Positions 1-11,100 of a DNA stretch of 64,000 nt are shown piece by piece (position 1 is the stretch's first letter; every line of letters begins with the position of its first letter). The DNA is from Congeria kusceri (taxonomy: Eukaryota > Mollusca > Bivalvia > Myida > Dreissenidae). The DNA is taken from assembly GCA_027627225.1 (NCBI GenBank), contig CM051029.1, positions 21,152,356 to 21,216,355 on the forward strand. Reading direction: 5' to 3'. Under the pieces are notes generated by a model. The model was not told the DNA's origin. It did not search any database and saw nothing but the letters and a program-made list of their open reading frames with translations. A program made the position numbers and the translations under genes.

Positions 1-421
1 GTTAAGTTTAAAACATCAGATTTCCATCGTTATTCCTCGCAGTGTCAAACAATTTAAACCCCTAAAATCATGAAACATACTTAAAAAATGCATGACTTAT
101 GTTAGATCTACATATAATAAACGATGTATTGACTGTTTATTATTGTTTCATTTGAATATGGTTCACCACGGCTTACTATCTACACCTTCGATCATCAAGT
201 ATATTATTTCCTGTTATTAAATCAAATATAACACTTGTTGCACAAGTTCGTAAATTAATGGTGTGTCACTGTTAGAGAAATGCTAGTTCTTGCCTTTATT
301 TGGAACACTAGGGCAATCATCAACTAAATTAATAGTCAATAATAACTGATCATCTGTTTAATACACCTTACTGCATATTGTAGTTAGCTGAAGCTCAAGT
401 TACACTAGTAATTTGTGATTC

Positions 422-587
422 CAGTCATCGAAATGAGCACTGGCCAAGCAAGCCCAAATTCTTATTTTATTACTTGAGAGCAAGAAAATATTACAAGCCC
501 GCCTATATAAAACTGAGAATCTGAGCAAAGCCCTGTTCAAAATTTACTGGTACCGGGCTTACGGGCTTGTGCGAATTTCGACCACTG
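422..587. mobile_element. Short inverted-repeat element (MITE family A)
   Basis: The ends are imperfect inverted repeats: left CAGTCATCGAAATGAGCAC, right (reversed) CAGTGGTCGAAATTCGCAC. Flanks are TGATTC on the left and TGATTA on the right, a near-perfect 6-bp target duplication. Internal sequence (GGGCTTACGGGCTTG) resembles the larger element at 3163-3830 and a fragment at 15474-15563. It lies in the last visible RPL8 intron and has no coding capacity. Confidence 0.65.
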
Positions 588-594
588 TGATTAT

Positions 595-1042
595 TAGGGC
601 TGCAACAATATACATGTACCCATTCATTGTATTGCAATGTGTTTTCCTCATTGTATTGCAATACAATTTGCAATATATTGCCACATGATAAATATCAATG
701 TACAGTAATTGCTGATAAATGCAGTCACTGTGCCCAGTGCAATACAAGTCCATCTACATTTAAAAGTAAACAAACATACTGAAAATCTATTGTTGCACTG
801 AAATGGGTTAGCTGGCCATGATTAAATGGGCATTTTGATTTTCTTTCTGATTTAAACATTTTTTTAAATGTGTTACCGGTTTATTTATTCCTTTTATTTG
901 TCCAATCATTATAGTAAGCAACAAGAATGCTTTGTCATCATTGATGATTTATGTTGAACAATATATTGCTGTATGTTGCTATATGATTGTCGACTGCAGC
1001 AATATATTGCAATACAGTTTTTGCAATATTGTTGCAGCCATA
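595..1042. mobile_element. Non-autonomous hAT-like element, 448 bp
   Basis: Termini are TAGGGCTGCAACAATA and, on the other strand, TATGGCTGCAACAATA. Perfect 8-bp target duplications GTGATTAT flank it (587-594 and 1043-1050). An 8-bp duplication with TAGGG-type ends fits the hAT superfamily. Internal sequence is rich in GCAATATATTGC palindromes, and no transposase is visible. The right end lies about 38 bases from the donor of an RPL8 exon. Confidence 0.75.
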
Positions 1043-1080
1043 GTGATTATGTTCAGAATATGCTGTTCTCAGATACTCAC

Positions 1081-4000
1081 CAACCATGGCTCTGTTAGCG
1101 GAGGGGATGACTTTCTTGGCGCCGGACGGCAGCTTGACACGGCTCTTTTTAGTGTCTGTGTTGTGCGAGATGACTGTGGCGTAGTCCCCGGACGCGCGGG
1201 CCAGTTTACCCCGGTCTCCGGTCTTCTGCTCCACGCAGCACACAATGGTTCCTTCCGGCATAGCTCCCACTGGCATAATGTTGCCGATCTGGAGATTAGC
1301 TGGAAAGGGCATGAATATCAAATAAAGTACCAGATGTGGCATATTTAAAACTCATTCAAATGAGGTAAAATATTTCCAAATAAATTCTCTTTCAATTATA
1401 TACAGTCAGTTAACTATTTATTACTCAAAATAATCTACTATATTCCCTCACTTTTCTATTAAACACTCGTGCAAATGCTGCAGGACACCTGCTTTTGTAA
1501 ATCTTTGACAGAAATGCTACATAGTCATATAATAATGTTTTCCGTATACTAATATAACACCAAGAACTAAACACATTAAAATCTCGAGAAAGATCTAGGA
1601 TAAAAAAGGTATAGGGTGCTGCTAAAAAGGAGCAGGGTGGAAAGCCAGACCAGTTGGTTGACATTTTCTAATGTTTTGCTTAATCAAGGGTTTTCATGAT
1701 GTTGATGCTTCTGAATAAGGTTTTTAAGCATTGTCTATTCATTTGCCACTCAATATTTGCAAAAAATATATTAAATTTCAAAATATATTTAACATTTTTG
1801 CATTGACCAGCCCAGAGGTGCACCAGGGGGGAACCAAAAAGCAGCAGGGTGCTGCGCCCTGCTATTCTGCTCTAGGTCTTTCCTAAAAATCTTTTGGGAA
1901 AATGTAAAGCCCCATGGGGCGTTTATTAGGGAGTATACAGTATTTTGGTGAAGCTTAAAGCAAGTATTGTAGGCAAGTATTGATTAGAGGAATTACCCTT
2001 CTTTCCACAGTAGATGAACTGTCCTGTGTACATTCCCTCGGTAGCGATGAATGTTTCAGTCCTCAGCTTGTACCTGTAGGGGTCACGGAAAACCACCTTG
2101 GCCAAAGGTGCACCACGACCTGGGTCATGTACGATGTCCTAAAACAGCATTTTCCCATGACTCATGAAGCACCAGTATTTTCCCATGAATCGATTTATGA
2201 AGTTAAAATCAAATTTTATGAACAAATAGTGGATGCTAAAAGGCAATCACAAATGGCTTAATGAACTTTTTACCTAGAAAGTTTCTAAAGAGATATAAAG
2301 GTAAAATGCAGACGTTTGCTCAGAAACAACTCGTCAAATTCACGGTTCTCATTCAGATGAAGTGGAAAATTGGTTTGTCATCAACGCGAACATCCTAAAA
2401 ACTAATCACACATCAGGGTAAAAAACGTGTATCCCATGGTCACGCCAGTTTCCTGACTAGTAAAAAATGGTCAAGTGTAGATGTTTGCTCAGAAACTGAT
2501 TGTCAAATACATGGTCATCTTTCAGATGAAGTGGAGAATAGGTTTGTCGTCATTGCAAACATCATTTCTGAAAACAATTCACAACATGATAATCATTTAC
2601 ATTATACAACAGTAGTATATCTACAACTTTTGAAATAGCCAACAAACAGGAATGTTATGATTAGCATCATTTGACCACTGAAAAATAGTTTATGTTATCT
2701 CATGTTTGCGTCCTGGCAAATGAAACATCTGTAAGAGGTTCCATATATACCGCATTGCGAGATCAAAGGTCATCTTGGCAACAGTATTTTGGCACTGATG
2801 ATAAGAGTCTGTGTGACTAATTTCACTACAGGCAATTTACAAATTATTTTTTTTGAAATGATGGATAATCACTTGAAACACAGCATTGAACAGATATATA
2901 TTCATATCAAAAACATGATCTTACTTAGTGTATGCTCAGATAAAAAATATTTCAACAAACACATGGCCACCAGGTATTCAGGTCAAAGTGAAGAATATTT
3001 TCAGTCATAAGTGCAAACACGATTAATTTTGAACTATTTCTAACAGCCAATAAATTATTATTATTTGGAATTTATCTTGCTGTTGGAATTTTGTAACATC
3101 GAAAAAAGACTCAAACTCGAGCAAAGCTAAAGAACAAAAATGATTTATGACACAATTACATGCAGTCTTCGAAATTCGCATTTTTAAATTACTAGCCAGT
3201 CGGGCTTGTTACCTTACAATTTTAACTAGCCCGAAACAATTTTTACTAGCCCGAACTTATATTAATGAAAAACACAAGTTGCAACAACAGTTCATTATAT
3301 TTATCATTACAAAACTAGTACATTCACATTTCTGTTACAATCTGAACTATTTTCATCACAAAACATGTCAACAAACTTTTTGTTTTGAACAATAACACAT
3401 CAAACAAGTGAATGTTGCAGTAATCGTCTATGTTAATAATCATTTTTCGCCAGGCATCTGTATACGAAAGATAATTCGTACCTACTCGGACATTTCCGTT
3501 TTGCTTATATGGGACAAACTGCTAAGACAATCGTTACTCTCCGGTAAGTCGGAATTCAACGATAGGATTCGATTGGATGTGTCACGACTAGGTGCGCGAT
3601 GATGTTTTCTAATGTAATCCAATCGAAAATACGGTTGTAAACGAACGCTTTACGGTGTTGTTGACATTTTCTAAGTAGATTGAGTATTTATGAGATTATT
3701 TGATTTTAATCTCTAATTTCTGGCCATAATATTTTATTCGCCAGGCGGGCGATAATTATGGATTTTTTCGTTCGCCCGATTTTATTTTTACTCGCATTTG
3801 CGAACGGGCGAGTGCGAATTTCGAAGACTGTACATGGAGAATGTTAAAACATTAATAACAAGCATTTCAGAAAGCAAAAACACCTCAACAACTTTGTCTG
3901 GACCACAAGCATTATGAAAACACAGCTGTCACTTCCAACAAAATGTAAATACAACAAAACAAATTCAGTTTGCATTCTTGTGTAGAGTTGACAGATCTGA

Positions 4001-4169
4001 ATTCCAAATAATAAGAATAAGAATTCCAAACCTTTACTACTCCTTTTACATATCCATGTCTTTCAGCGTAATCGTTGGCACGCAGGGAAGCTGCTCCCTT
4101 CCTGTTCTTCGTGTGAGCTTTGAACGCACCTCCCGCACCTTTACGCTGTACTCGAATGACACGGCCCAT
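1081..4169 (-). CDS. RPL8: Ribosomal protein L8 (uL2), partial, C-terminus off the left edge
   Basis: Large-subunit ribosomal protein of the uL2 family, which binds 28S rRNA near the peptidyl transferase centre. Coding exons on the minus strand are 4169-4032 (46 codons, begins [13 protein letters not shown]), 2138-1997 (begins [19 protein letters not shown]) and 1299-1081 (contains [22 protein letters not shown] and [10 protein letters not shown]). All junctions are GT-AG and phases fit: 138 nt phase 0, 142 nt leaving one base, then 219 nt. The joined reading covers about 166 residues and aligns without gaps to the animal protein as I know it. The C-terminal 90 or so residues are not in bases 1-1080 and must lie to the left. 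The ATG sits 9 bases after an acceptor, so the preceding exon is non-coding. Introns hold two snoRNAs and several DNA elements. Confidence 0.96.
1585..1884. mobile_element. MITE family B, copy 1
   Basis: Inverted ends containing GAAAGATCTAGG and its counterpart CTAGGTCTTTCCT bound about 300 bp. Flanks TAAAATCT and AAAAATCT match at 7 of 8 positions, suggesting an 8-bp target duplication. Internal hallmarks are GGTGCTGCTAAAAAGGAGCA near the left and GACCAGCCCAGAGG near the right. Related copies are at 15159-15370, 15564-15961 and 40612-40915. It lies in the RPL8 intron between the last two visible exons. Confidence 0.6.
2311..2394 (-). ncRNA. Box C/D snoRNA in RPL8 intron (copy 1)
   Basis: Read on the minus strand, this 84-nt segment has a C box (TTGATGA) near its 5' end, an internal D' box (CTGA, 2356-2353) followed by a C'-like TGAG, and a D box (CTGA, 2323-2320). 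The flanks GATGTTCGC and GCAAACGTC form a 9-bp terminal stem with two G-U pairs. Length, box order and intronic position within a ribosomal protein gene all fit a box C/D 2'-O-methylation guide. The bases before D' read CCACTTCAT and are shared with the second copy. The rRNA target was not assigned. The first base of the C box is T rather than a purine. Confidence 0.75.
2480..2563 (-). ncRNA. Box C/D snoRNA in RPL8 intron (copy 2)
   Basis: Paralogue of the 2311-2394 snoRNA, with identical 84-nt length and box spacing. On the minus strand the C box is ATGACGA (one change from consensus), D' is CTGA (2525-2522) and D is CTGA (2492-2489). The terminal stem is perfect, GATGTTTGC with GCAAACATC. 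The stem differs from copy 1 but stays paired, a compensating pattern that supports an RNA function. The guide next to D' (CCACTTCAT) is conserved, while the one next to D differs. It lies in the same RPL8 intron, about 85 bases away, and is probably released from the spliced intron. Confidence 0.78.
3163..3830. mobile_element. DNA element, family A, 668 bp
   Basis: Perfect 18-bp terminal inverted repeats (CAGTCTTCGAAATTCGCA) and a perfect 6-bp target duplication TACATG (3157-3162 and 3831-3836). The interior repeats short motifs such as ACTAGCCCGAA. No transposase-like reading frame is present, so it is non-autonomous. Superfamily is unresolved; a 6-bp duplication is uncommon. It lies in the RPL8 intron upstream of the snoRNAs. 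Confidence 0.8.
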
Positions 4170-4372
4170 GTTTTATATCTAAACGAGAAAATGGAGACCC
4201 TAAACCAACCAATAATATGTAGTAACTATAAAAGAATGCAGATATTAAATATACATTAAGAATAAATTAAATATTAAATTAAACGATGGATTCATCTGGG
4301 AGGTAAAACGATGCCAATTAAAAGCGATACTAGTGGATTTAAAACGGAATGTCGTCGTTGACATGTACTCAC

Positions 4373-4397
4373 CGTAATGGCCGAATTTAAGAGGAAG
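4373..4397 (-). promoter_or_regulatory. RPL8: RPL8 non-coding exon 1 with 5'TOP-like start
   Basis: On the minus strand a pyrimidine run CTTCCTCTT (4397-4389) is followed by a short leader that ends at a good donor, GTGAGTACAT, starting at 4372. The matching acceptor lies just before the RPL8 ATG (exon resumes at 4178). Animal ribosomal protein mRNAs usually start at a C within such a tract (5'TOP), which places translation under growth/mTOR control. The start site at 4397 is inferred from the motif only. An AT-rich stretch lies about 25-35 bases upstream. Confidence 0.6.
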
Positions 4398-4795
4398 TCG
4401 ACCGGTTTCTGGTATCAATAAGTCCTAAAAATAATGTATTTTATATACTGACGTTGTTGGGATTTTCTAAACAGAAATTAATTAATCAATAAATTTAATG
4501 TACATTTTAATAATCTAAGTACACTGTCACCATTTCTTATGATTTAATTGGTTGAATTCTATTTTACGACAAAATTGGCTGCATACCACTAAACAAAATT
4601 CAAAATCCAATAGTCTGGTACCCGACAACAACATTTCAGAAAGGGCAAATCCTGTGCCATATACACCCACACCTTCTTAGTCTTAAAAAAAAAAAAAGTA
4701 AATATTAAACAAAATACTTGTACGTTCGAAAATGAATCAAAACAAAATACTTGTACGTTCGCAAATATGCCAGGTACCAATTAAAAAATAGTACA

Positions 4796-4935
4796 GACCA
4801 CCGAGGGCCTTCTCGCATTATGGTGACCGACCAGTCAGCACAAAAACGCTAAACAGACCGAAGCCAATTGCTGAGGTCCATTCAACGTTTGCAGGCTGAC
4901 TGGGAGGTCTCTTTAATGCGAGGATGTCCGAAGTG
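4796..4935. repeat. Foldback element
   Basis: Two arms (about 4799-4839 and 4893-4935) are inverted copies sharing CTCGCATTA, GACC and CCAGTCAGC around a loop of about 50 bases. It resembles a small palindromic MITE. No clear target duplication was found. It lies in the spacer between RPL8 and UXS1. Confidence 0.5.
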
Positions 4936-6000
4936 GTATGTGCTATTTCTTGTATTATACTGCACATTTTTAGCACATAAGTTTTAGATAAAATGATAAA
5001 ATATCACTAGCCTAACACAATGCACTAAACATTTCTTTAGTTCGTGCTGAGATATATACAACATTTTTTTCACAGACCAACGAGAATTTTAAGTGCACGC
5101 CCTTGTTTTTCACCCATTTCCTCACTTGTTTATTTCGAGCAGTGCGCGACAATGACGTCATTTTAAAAATTTAGACTGCGTCACGCTATTTTCGGTAAAC
5201 AACCACCATGATTTATGTAATCGCATATTTATGTATAGTGCATTTGCGAAACGTTCCTGGATGAAGCGGAATTTATCTAATTGTATAATCGTTAACAACT
5301 TCATAAATCTAGATTCGTTAATTACGATCGTAGACAAATCGTAAATATTGATGAAACGCCTCCCAGAACTGCGGTTACACACAACAAGAGCTGATCGAGC
5401 ACCCACCCAGAATAGCTGGCTGCGGGCACTATAGACCGTTTTCACGACGAGGTATAATTTTACCGTAACACCGGTTGGCGGCCATATTGGAGGTATTCCC
5501 CAGACTATCTAAATATAATTATATGACTCAACAAGAAAAATGCTTATGTTTTCTGAAGCGTAAAATGACTAAAAAATAGCCGATAGATATCCTACAAGTG
5601 TGTTCATATTCCGACCGTGTATACACACGGCGATCAGAAAAACTAAACCAGTGTTGATGCTGTGAATAACGTTGATTGTGGATGGACATCAGGCTTTTAG
5701 TTGTTAATGACAAGGGACATGATATTAGCCGCATTTAATAGGGAAACACTAAGTGTGTGCCTATGAAATATCTGTTTTGTAATTTATTGGTAGTTGGTAC
5801 TTAAATTTCAAACCAGTGTTTTTGACAATGATATGTTACTTTATGTAGCATATGTGCTTTACATGCACCTGTTGGCAGTCAGTGAGTCACTCCTTTCATG
5901 CTTGATTTAGTACAATAAGGGACATGGTCAATGAGGTCTATCAATTATAATACAAAATGCTACAACTATATATTTAAAATGTACATGTAATATTGTTATT

Positions 6001-6126
6001 ATAGTTAAGGTGATCAACTCCCAGCCTAACAAAGCCCTAAACCCCGGGATCATCGCAGGGAAGATGGGCATATTCTAAGCCATCTACAGCGACTGCAAGG
6101 TTGTGGCGAAACGTGTACACATGTAG
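6001..6126 (+). other. Coding-looking fragment of unknown identity
   Basis: This stretch is richer in GC than its surroundings. After an acceptor-like TTATTATAG it reads in one frame as a plausible peptide ending in PGIIAGKMGIF before TAA. In the same frame it then continues as AIYSDCKVVAKRV up to a second stop. It may be a terminal exon, a processed gene fragment or chance. I do not recognise the family. Confidence 0.25.
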
Positions 6127-6316
6127 CAGCTTTTATGTTTTCGGTATTGGCCACCATTAAACTTTAATGATTACGTCTTGCTGTAATTAAATTTATTAAT
6201 GCATTTTGGAATATTTTATTTTGTTTTACTTTCAGATCTCCAATGTTGTTATGTACAGTATCTATACATTTAAGATTTCTCGAATTATTGGTATTTATTA
6301 TTTTAATGTGTATTAT

Positions 6317-6535
6317 ATTATTATTATTGTATAAAAAATAATACTTAAAGTAAACACGGCCATTCGTCCCCTACCTCTGATTCAAGTAGGGCAGTTGTCA
6401 GTTACTGGCATAAGTATGTGCACTTAGTACTGGTAAACCTGCTTACCCAGGAAAAGTGTGAGTAGGTTATCTGACCGCCGTTATATGACTGAAATGCTGT
6501 TGAATACGGCGAAAAATCCAAACAAACAAACAAAC
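6317..6535 (+). mobile_element. SINE, 5'-truncated
   Basis: The body (GCAGTTGTCAGTTACTGGCA ... ACTGAAATGCTGTTGAATA) and AAAC-repeat tail match, in opposite orientation, the SINE at 10421-10709. Here the tRNA-like head is missing and replaced by a short AT-rich stretch. A 17-bp direct repeat beginning ATTTTAATGTG flanks it (6300-6316 and 6536-6552), which marks target-primed insertion of a truncated copy. Confidence 0.75.
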
Positions 6536-7675
6536 ATTTTAATGTGTATTATTAACAAAATTTCAGATTCAGTAACCCCCAAACCTCAAGAATGTAGAGT
6601 ACAAAGAAAGATGCCATGTTTTTGATGGAATAATTTTTTTTATTGTTGTCAACCTGTATTCTTCTTTTAATATGTAGGGTTTCTTAATAAAATAGTTGAT
6701 CACTTTAGACTGCATGTCATTGTGTTTATATTTTCTTTTCTTGAGAAGCAATAAAAAGTTTACACTTCTAATATGTGTAATTAATTTTATTTACCCTATT
6801 CCTCATTAAGCAGTGAGAAAATAGTTAATTTGTCTTTGTTTAGTAATAATATCATTACAATTACCAAATTATAAGATCATGCTCAAATCAATACCATATG
6901 TATATATATATCAAAAACATCAATTAAAACAATTTATTTATGATCACACAATCATTATCAATAATATCACACACACATCTGAAATTTGTTATTCAATATT
7001 AAACAAAGTGGTGGCTTGATTCTCGGTTTGTCCATCCGTGGGTCTATTCTCCTATTTATCAAAAGCGAGCGTCTGGATGGTCCCTGGCGAGTAATTTCGA
7101 CATTTTTTCAACAAAATAAAATGACACAATAGATCAATAATTATTCAAACTGCATAAATGAAAAGATTTATGATCACCATTTATACTGCTATTTGTTATG
7201 CTATTGGAAAACATCCAAATATTCTGTGATTGTGAAGAATGCAGTTAAATATGTATTGAGGCTAATTTTTAAATAGCGACACATTGCCAATGACACTTCG
7301 ATTAATAACTACATATTATTTATCATAACTGTCAACATACTTTAGCTTATGTGGTCAGAACATATTCCAGTGTTCTTTAAACGTTTGCCACTCAGGAGAT
7401 GGAGATTGACTCTGACAGCCATGCAAGCCTTTTTCTTCCAACATTTCACGATTTTTTTTACACTTGTAGTTATTATATCTGGTATTCTGTATGATTGATC
7501 CGTACTTCTCTAAGCGTGAAAACGGTCTATATTATTTAGTCGGTCCGCTAAAATGACATTTTATAATTAACCTCATTTGAATAACGGACCTGATTTACAT
7601 GATAGCTAAACTGTATCTTTGTGTTATCAAAACGTTTAACAACCGTAATATACCAAACGATTACCTCGTTATTGT

Positions 7676-7700
7676 AAGAAGAAGAAGAAGAAGAAGAAGC
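7676..7700. repeat. AAG trinucleotide microsatellite
   Basis: About eight AAG units in a row, in the spacer upstream of UXS1. Confidence 0.9.
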
Positions 7701-8187
7701 TTTCTGGTAAATGAAGACATGCATGACTGTTTGCAAAACAACCATGTTTAGAATAATGACCAAAATATTTTTCTCCTATATCTCGGCTGGTAATAAAACT
7801 ATCATTTAAGATTATTACAATTAATATTGCACATGTTACTGTATATATATAGTGACATATTTACGTTAAAAAACAAGCATTATGTATGATATTGCATCAT
7901 TTCAATTGGTCATTTACCAAGAATGATTCTATAAAAAATGCATTCGTCATCCGATTGGTTGAATGAAGCTTTATTTATTTTTAGAATCACGTTTGTACCC
8001 AGTGTGCGCGGAACCAGTCTAGTCATGGGCGTATCTTGTTAGTGGCATGTAACCTTGATAAGAAATTGCATATAATATAGTTTATTTATTTTTTTTGTAG
8101 CCGATATTGCAAAATCAAAGCAAACGCACATCGGTCGGAGATGTCAAAACAAGTTTAAGTAAAGAGAAACGCTTATGATAAATTGTG

Positions 8188-11100
8188 ATGCATCTCGCCT
8201 ACTGGAGAAAGAAAATGAAATCACCTAAATTTGTAATAATAGTTTTGGTCGCGGTAACTATTGTCGGTAGGTTGTTTGAATGACACTTTTTAACCATGTC
8301 AACAGGGTCCACTTCCCAGTTTCCATCTGATAGTGATAATTTCTTGGTGCAGGTGGCAAAATCAATTGACTGTATTTCCCTGCTTGTCCCAGAGCATTAA
8401 CAATAAAGCCACACCCAAAAGTGTTGCTGTAGTGTAGGGGCAAAGTGACACTCTTCTAGTATTGTATTGTAGTATAATTAAGGTATCGTCAACTCCCATA
8501 AATTTGTCAACTCCCATAAATTTGCGACTAGCATTGATTCGCGGATGTATTTATTGTCACGTGATCGTCTACTGCATATGCCCATACGTAGCCATGGGAA
8601 ATGCATTGGAAATGGTATTTGATACAAAAACACCATGTTTTCTTATTACCAAAACACCAGGAAGTTAAATTTTGTGTTTTTCAATAAAAATACAAACCAG
8701 AAATAGTTGTTTTCGTCCAATGTTGTAGTAGAACTTCCATATATAGTAAATCCATATATAGTAAATGATTCGACAGTGTGTCGTAACAAAGGCTGAGCAA
8801 AGTTTTTTGTATGTTTCTCAGTACCTTCATTTTAAGTAAATTTTAGCCTTTTTTCATAGTATTAATGTTACACGTGACAATAACAACATCCGAATGTAAA
8901 AAGCCATGTAACTGACATTTTTGTACAATTTGACTTTTTTGCATTTTTGAGATTATTTTAGTGAAATACATCAACTATTAAAATATTATGACTACTTTTT
9001 TGGATAAAATTATGTTTTTGAGAATTTTCCTCAATTACTATAAGTGAAAACACGTATTTTAATTATTCAAATAACTGACATAAGAGCACTTACATAACAA
9101 TATTTGAAAGAAATATATGTTGTGATATAGTGTATTTGCTCATACTTTAATTTTGACATTGAAAGTTACAGAGCCTGAAATAACGTAACTGCTTTTTCCA
9201 ACGGGAAGTAACCTAACTTAAGCAAAAAAAAAATTAAATGCAAGAAATCACGTAAGTGCAAAAAAATAAATATTTTTAAATCTGTTGCTTTTTTCATCAG
9301 TGATGTTGTATTAACTGTTAAAGCTGTACAATGTGTACACGAATGTTTAATTAAAAACTTAAACTTAAATATGCACATTAAGAATGCTGCCAAAAATTCT
9401 GAGCACTTATATTGACATAAGAATTGAAATCTTAAGTCACAAAACACAATACGAGCACTTACATTCAGCAGACGAAGAGTCATTTACAGGGATCTCGAAA
9501 ACGCAAAACCAAGCGTATTTGGACGCATACTTTTTAAAAAGGACGCTTGTCAAAACTAGACTAAGAGTCCTGGGACGCATGCATTTCTGCTTACTGCGTA
9601 TACCCTGTTACATAAAACATTGGTACTTTTCGAGAATTGGTACCCTGAGGCTACATACATGCCTGCATAAATGCTGGTAGTGGCGATAAAATCAATTATG
9701 GGCCCCGAGTACACACTGCAGCTGTCTCAGTCAAGTCACTTGGCTCTGCCCAAAGCAGTCTCTAAGCTTCGCCCACACCATTCAAGACAGTTACTGTTAA
9801 CTTTCATTGGTTAATTCCTATGTCACTCATCAGTTAGCTTTAATCCACAAGTGGCAACAGGCGTCCGCAATTAAGAACAATTAGCACATGGTTGACAACC
9901 TAAATCAAACAGATTTGTTAAAATGAGTGAAAAACAGCTTCAGCACATTTAATTAACTGAAATTGCAAATCAAATTTCATGAATATCACTTAAATGTCAA
10001 TAATATGATGAAAGCAGTTTTTGTCTTTGACCGACATTTCATACGAAAATCTAGGGCCGAATTTTGACAGGATTATAAATGCATCGATCAGTAAACATAT
10101 ATTAAGGAACGTTCTAGTGTATTATATATATAACAAGACATAAATTAACAATATTGGTGATAATGTTAGTTCAAACTTTTGCAATGTCACATATTTTCGC
10201 GACCTAACAAAAATTATCGTCGCCGATTCTACATGTCACAAACATTTGTAAAACACATGCAAACACACACTTTGGTGTTTAATAATAATATCCCTAAAAT
10301 AACTACTCCTTGTCTGGTTTTTTGTGTTTTTCACATGTTTCCAATTACAAGTTTGACAGTAACTTATGATTTTGTGCATGCCTGCTGTTCTATACTGTAA
10401 TCAACCACATCATACATTTTGTTTGTTTGTTTGGATTTTTCGCCGTATTCAACAGTATTTCAGTCATATAACGGCAGTCAGTTCACCTACTCACACTTTT
10501 CCTGGGTAAGCTGGTTTACCAGTACTAAGTGCACATACTTATGCCAGTAACTGACAACTGCCCTACTTGAATCAGAGGTAGGGGGAGACTGGCCGTAGAA
10601 ATAATTTCATGACCAATCCCCACACAAGTTATGTGGCCGGGCTGGGAATCGAACCCGCGATCCTCGGATTTGTAGTCCAGCGCTCTACCAACTGAGCTAA
10701 CCAGCCTGTTTATACATTTTTAATAACCAGGCCATTCAAAGCAGCTCACAAGGCTAGACCATCAATTACCTGCTTAAAATTAAACATTGGTAATATTGTT
10801 TTATTAGAAACGATCATTAAAGAATTATATATAATCATTATAATTACATAACCTAATAATAATAAATTAATAATAATAATAATTATTAGAACTGTATTGT
10901 TTAATATTATTATTAAAAAAATCATTTAATGTCATGAGTCACATGCTGGACTTACGTTTTTATTTTTTTTCTCTTTGGGACTCCTTCTTTTTAGGATGAA
11001 GGAGTTCCCGGACGCCTATTTTAAAATCCTAGTGAGATCCCTGATTTAGAAACTTGTACAGGCTCTATTCACCTACAAATTAAAAACACGCCCAACAATA

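Larger units (their letters stand above)
4398..8187. other. Divergent spacer between RPL8 and UXS1
   Basis: The two genes point away from each other, so this 3.8 kb should hold both promoters. I see the foldback at 4796-4935, a coding-looking fragment at 6001-6126, a truncated SINE at 6317-6535 and an AAG run at 7676-7700. A possible acceptor (TTTTTTTGTAG, ending near 8099) would begin a 5'UTR stretch leading into the first UXS1 coding exon. Short upstream ATGs occur in that leader. No convincing UXS1 transcription start is visible. Confidence 0.5.

Noticed and set aside
10635..10709. A free-standing tRNA gene on the minus strand
   Set aside because: The A and B boxes are good, but the sequence continues into a conserved SINE body with an AAAC tail and flanking duplication, so it is the head of a SINE.
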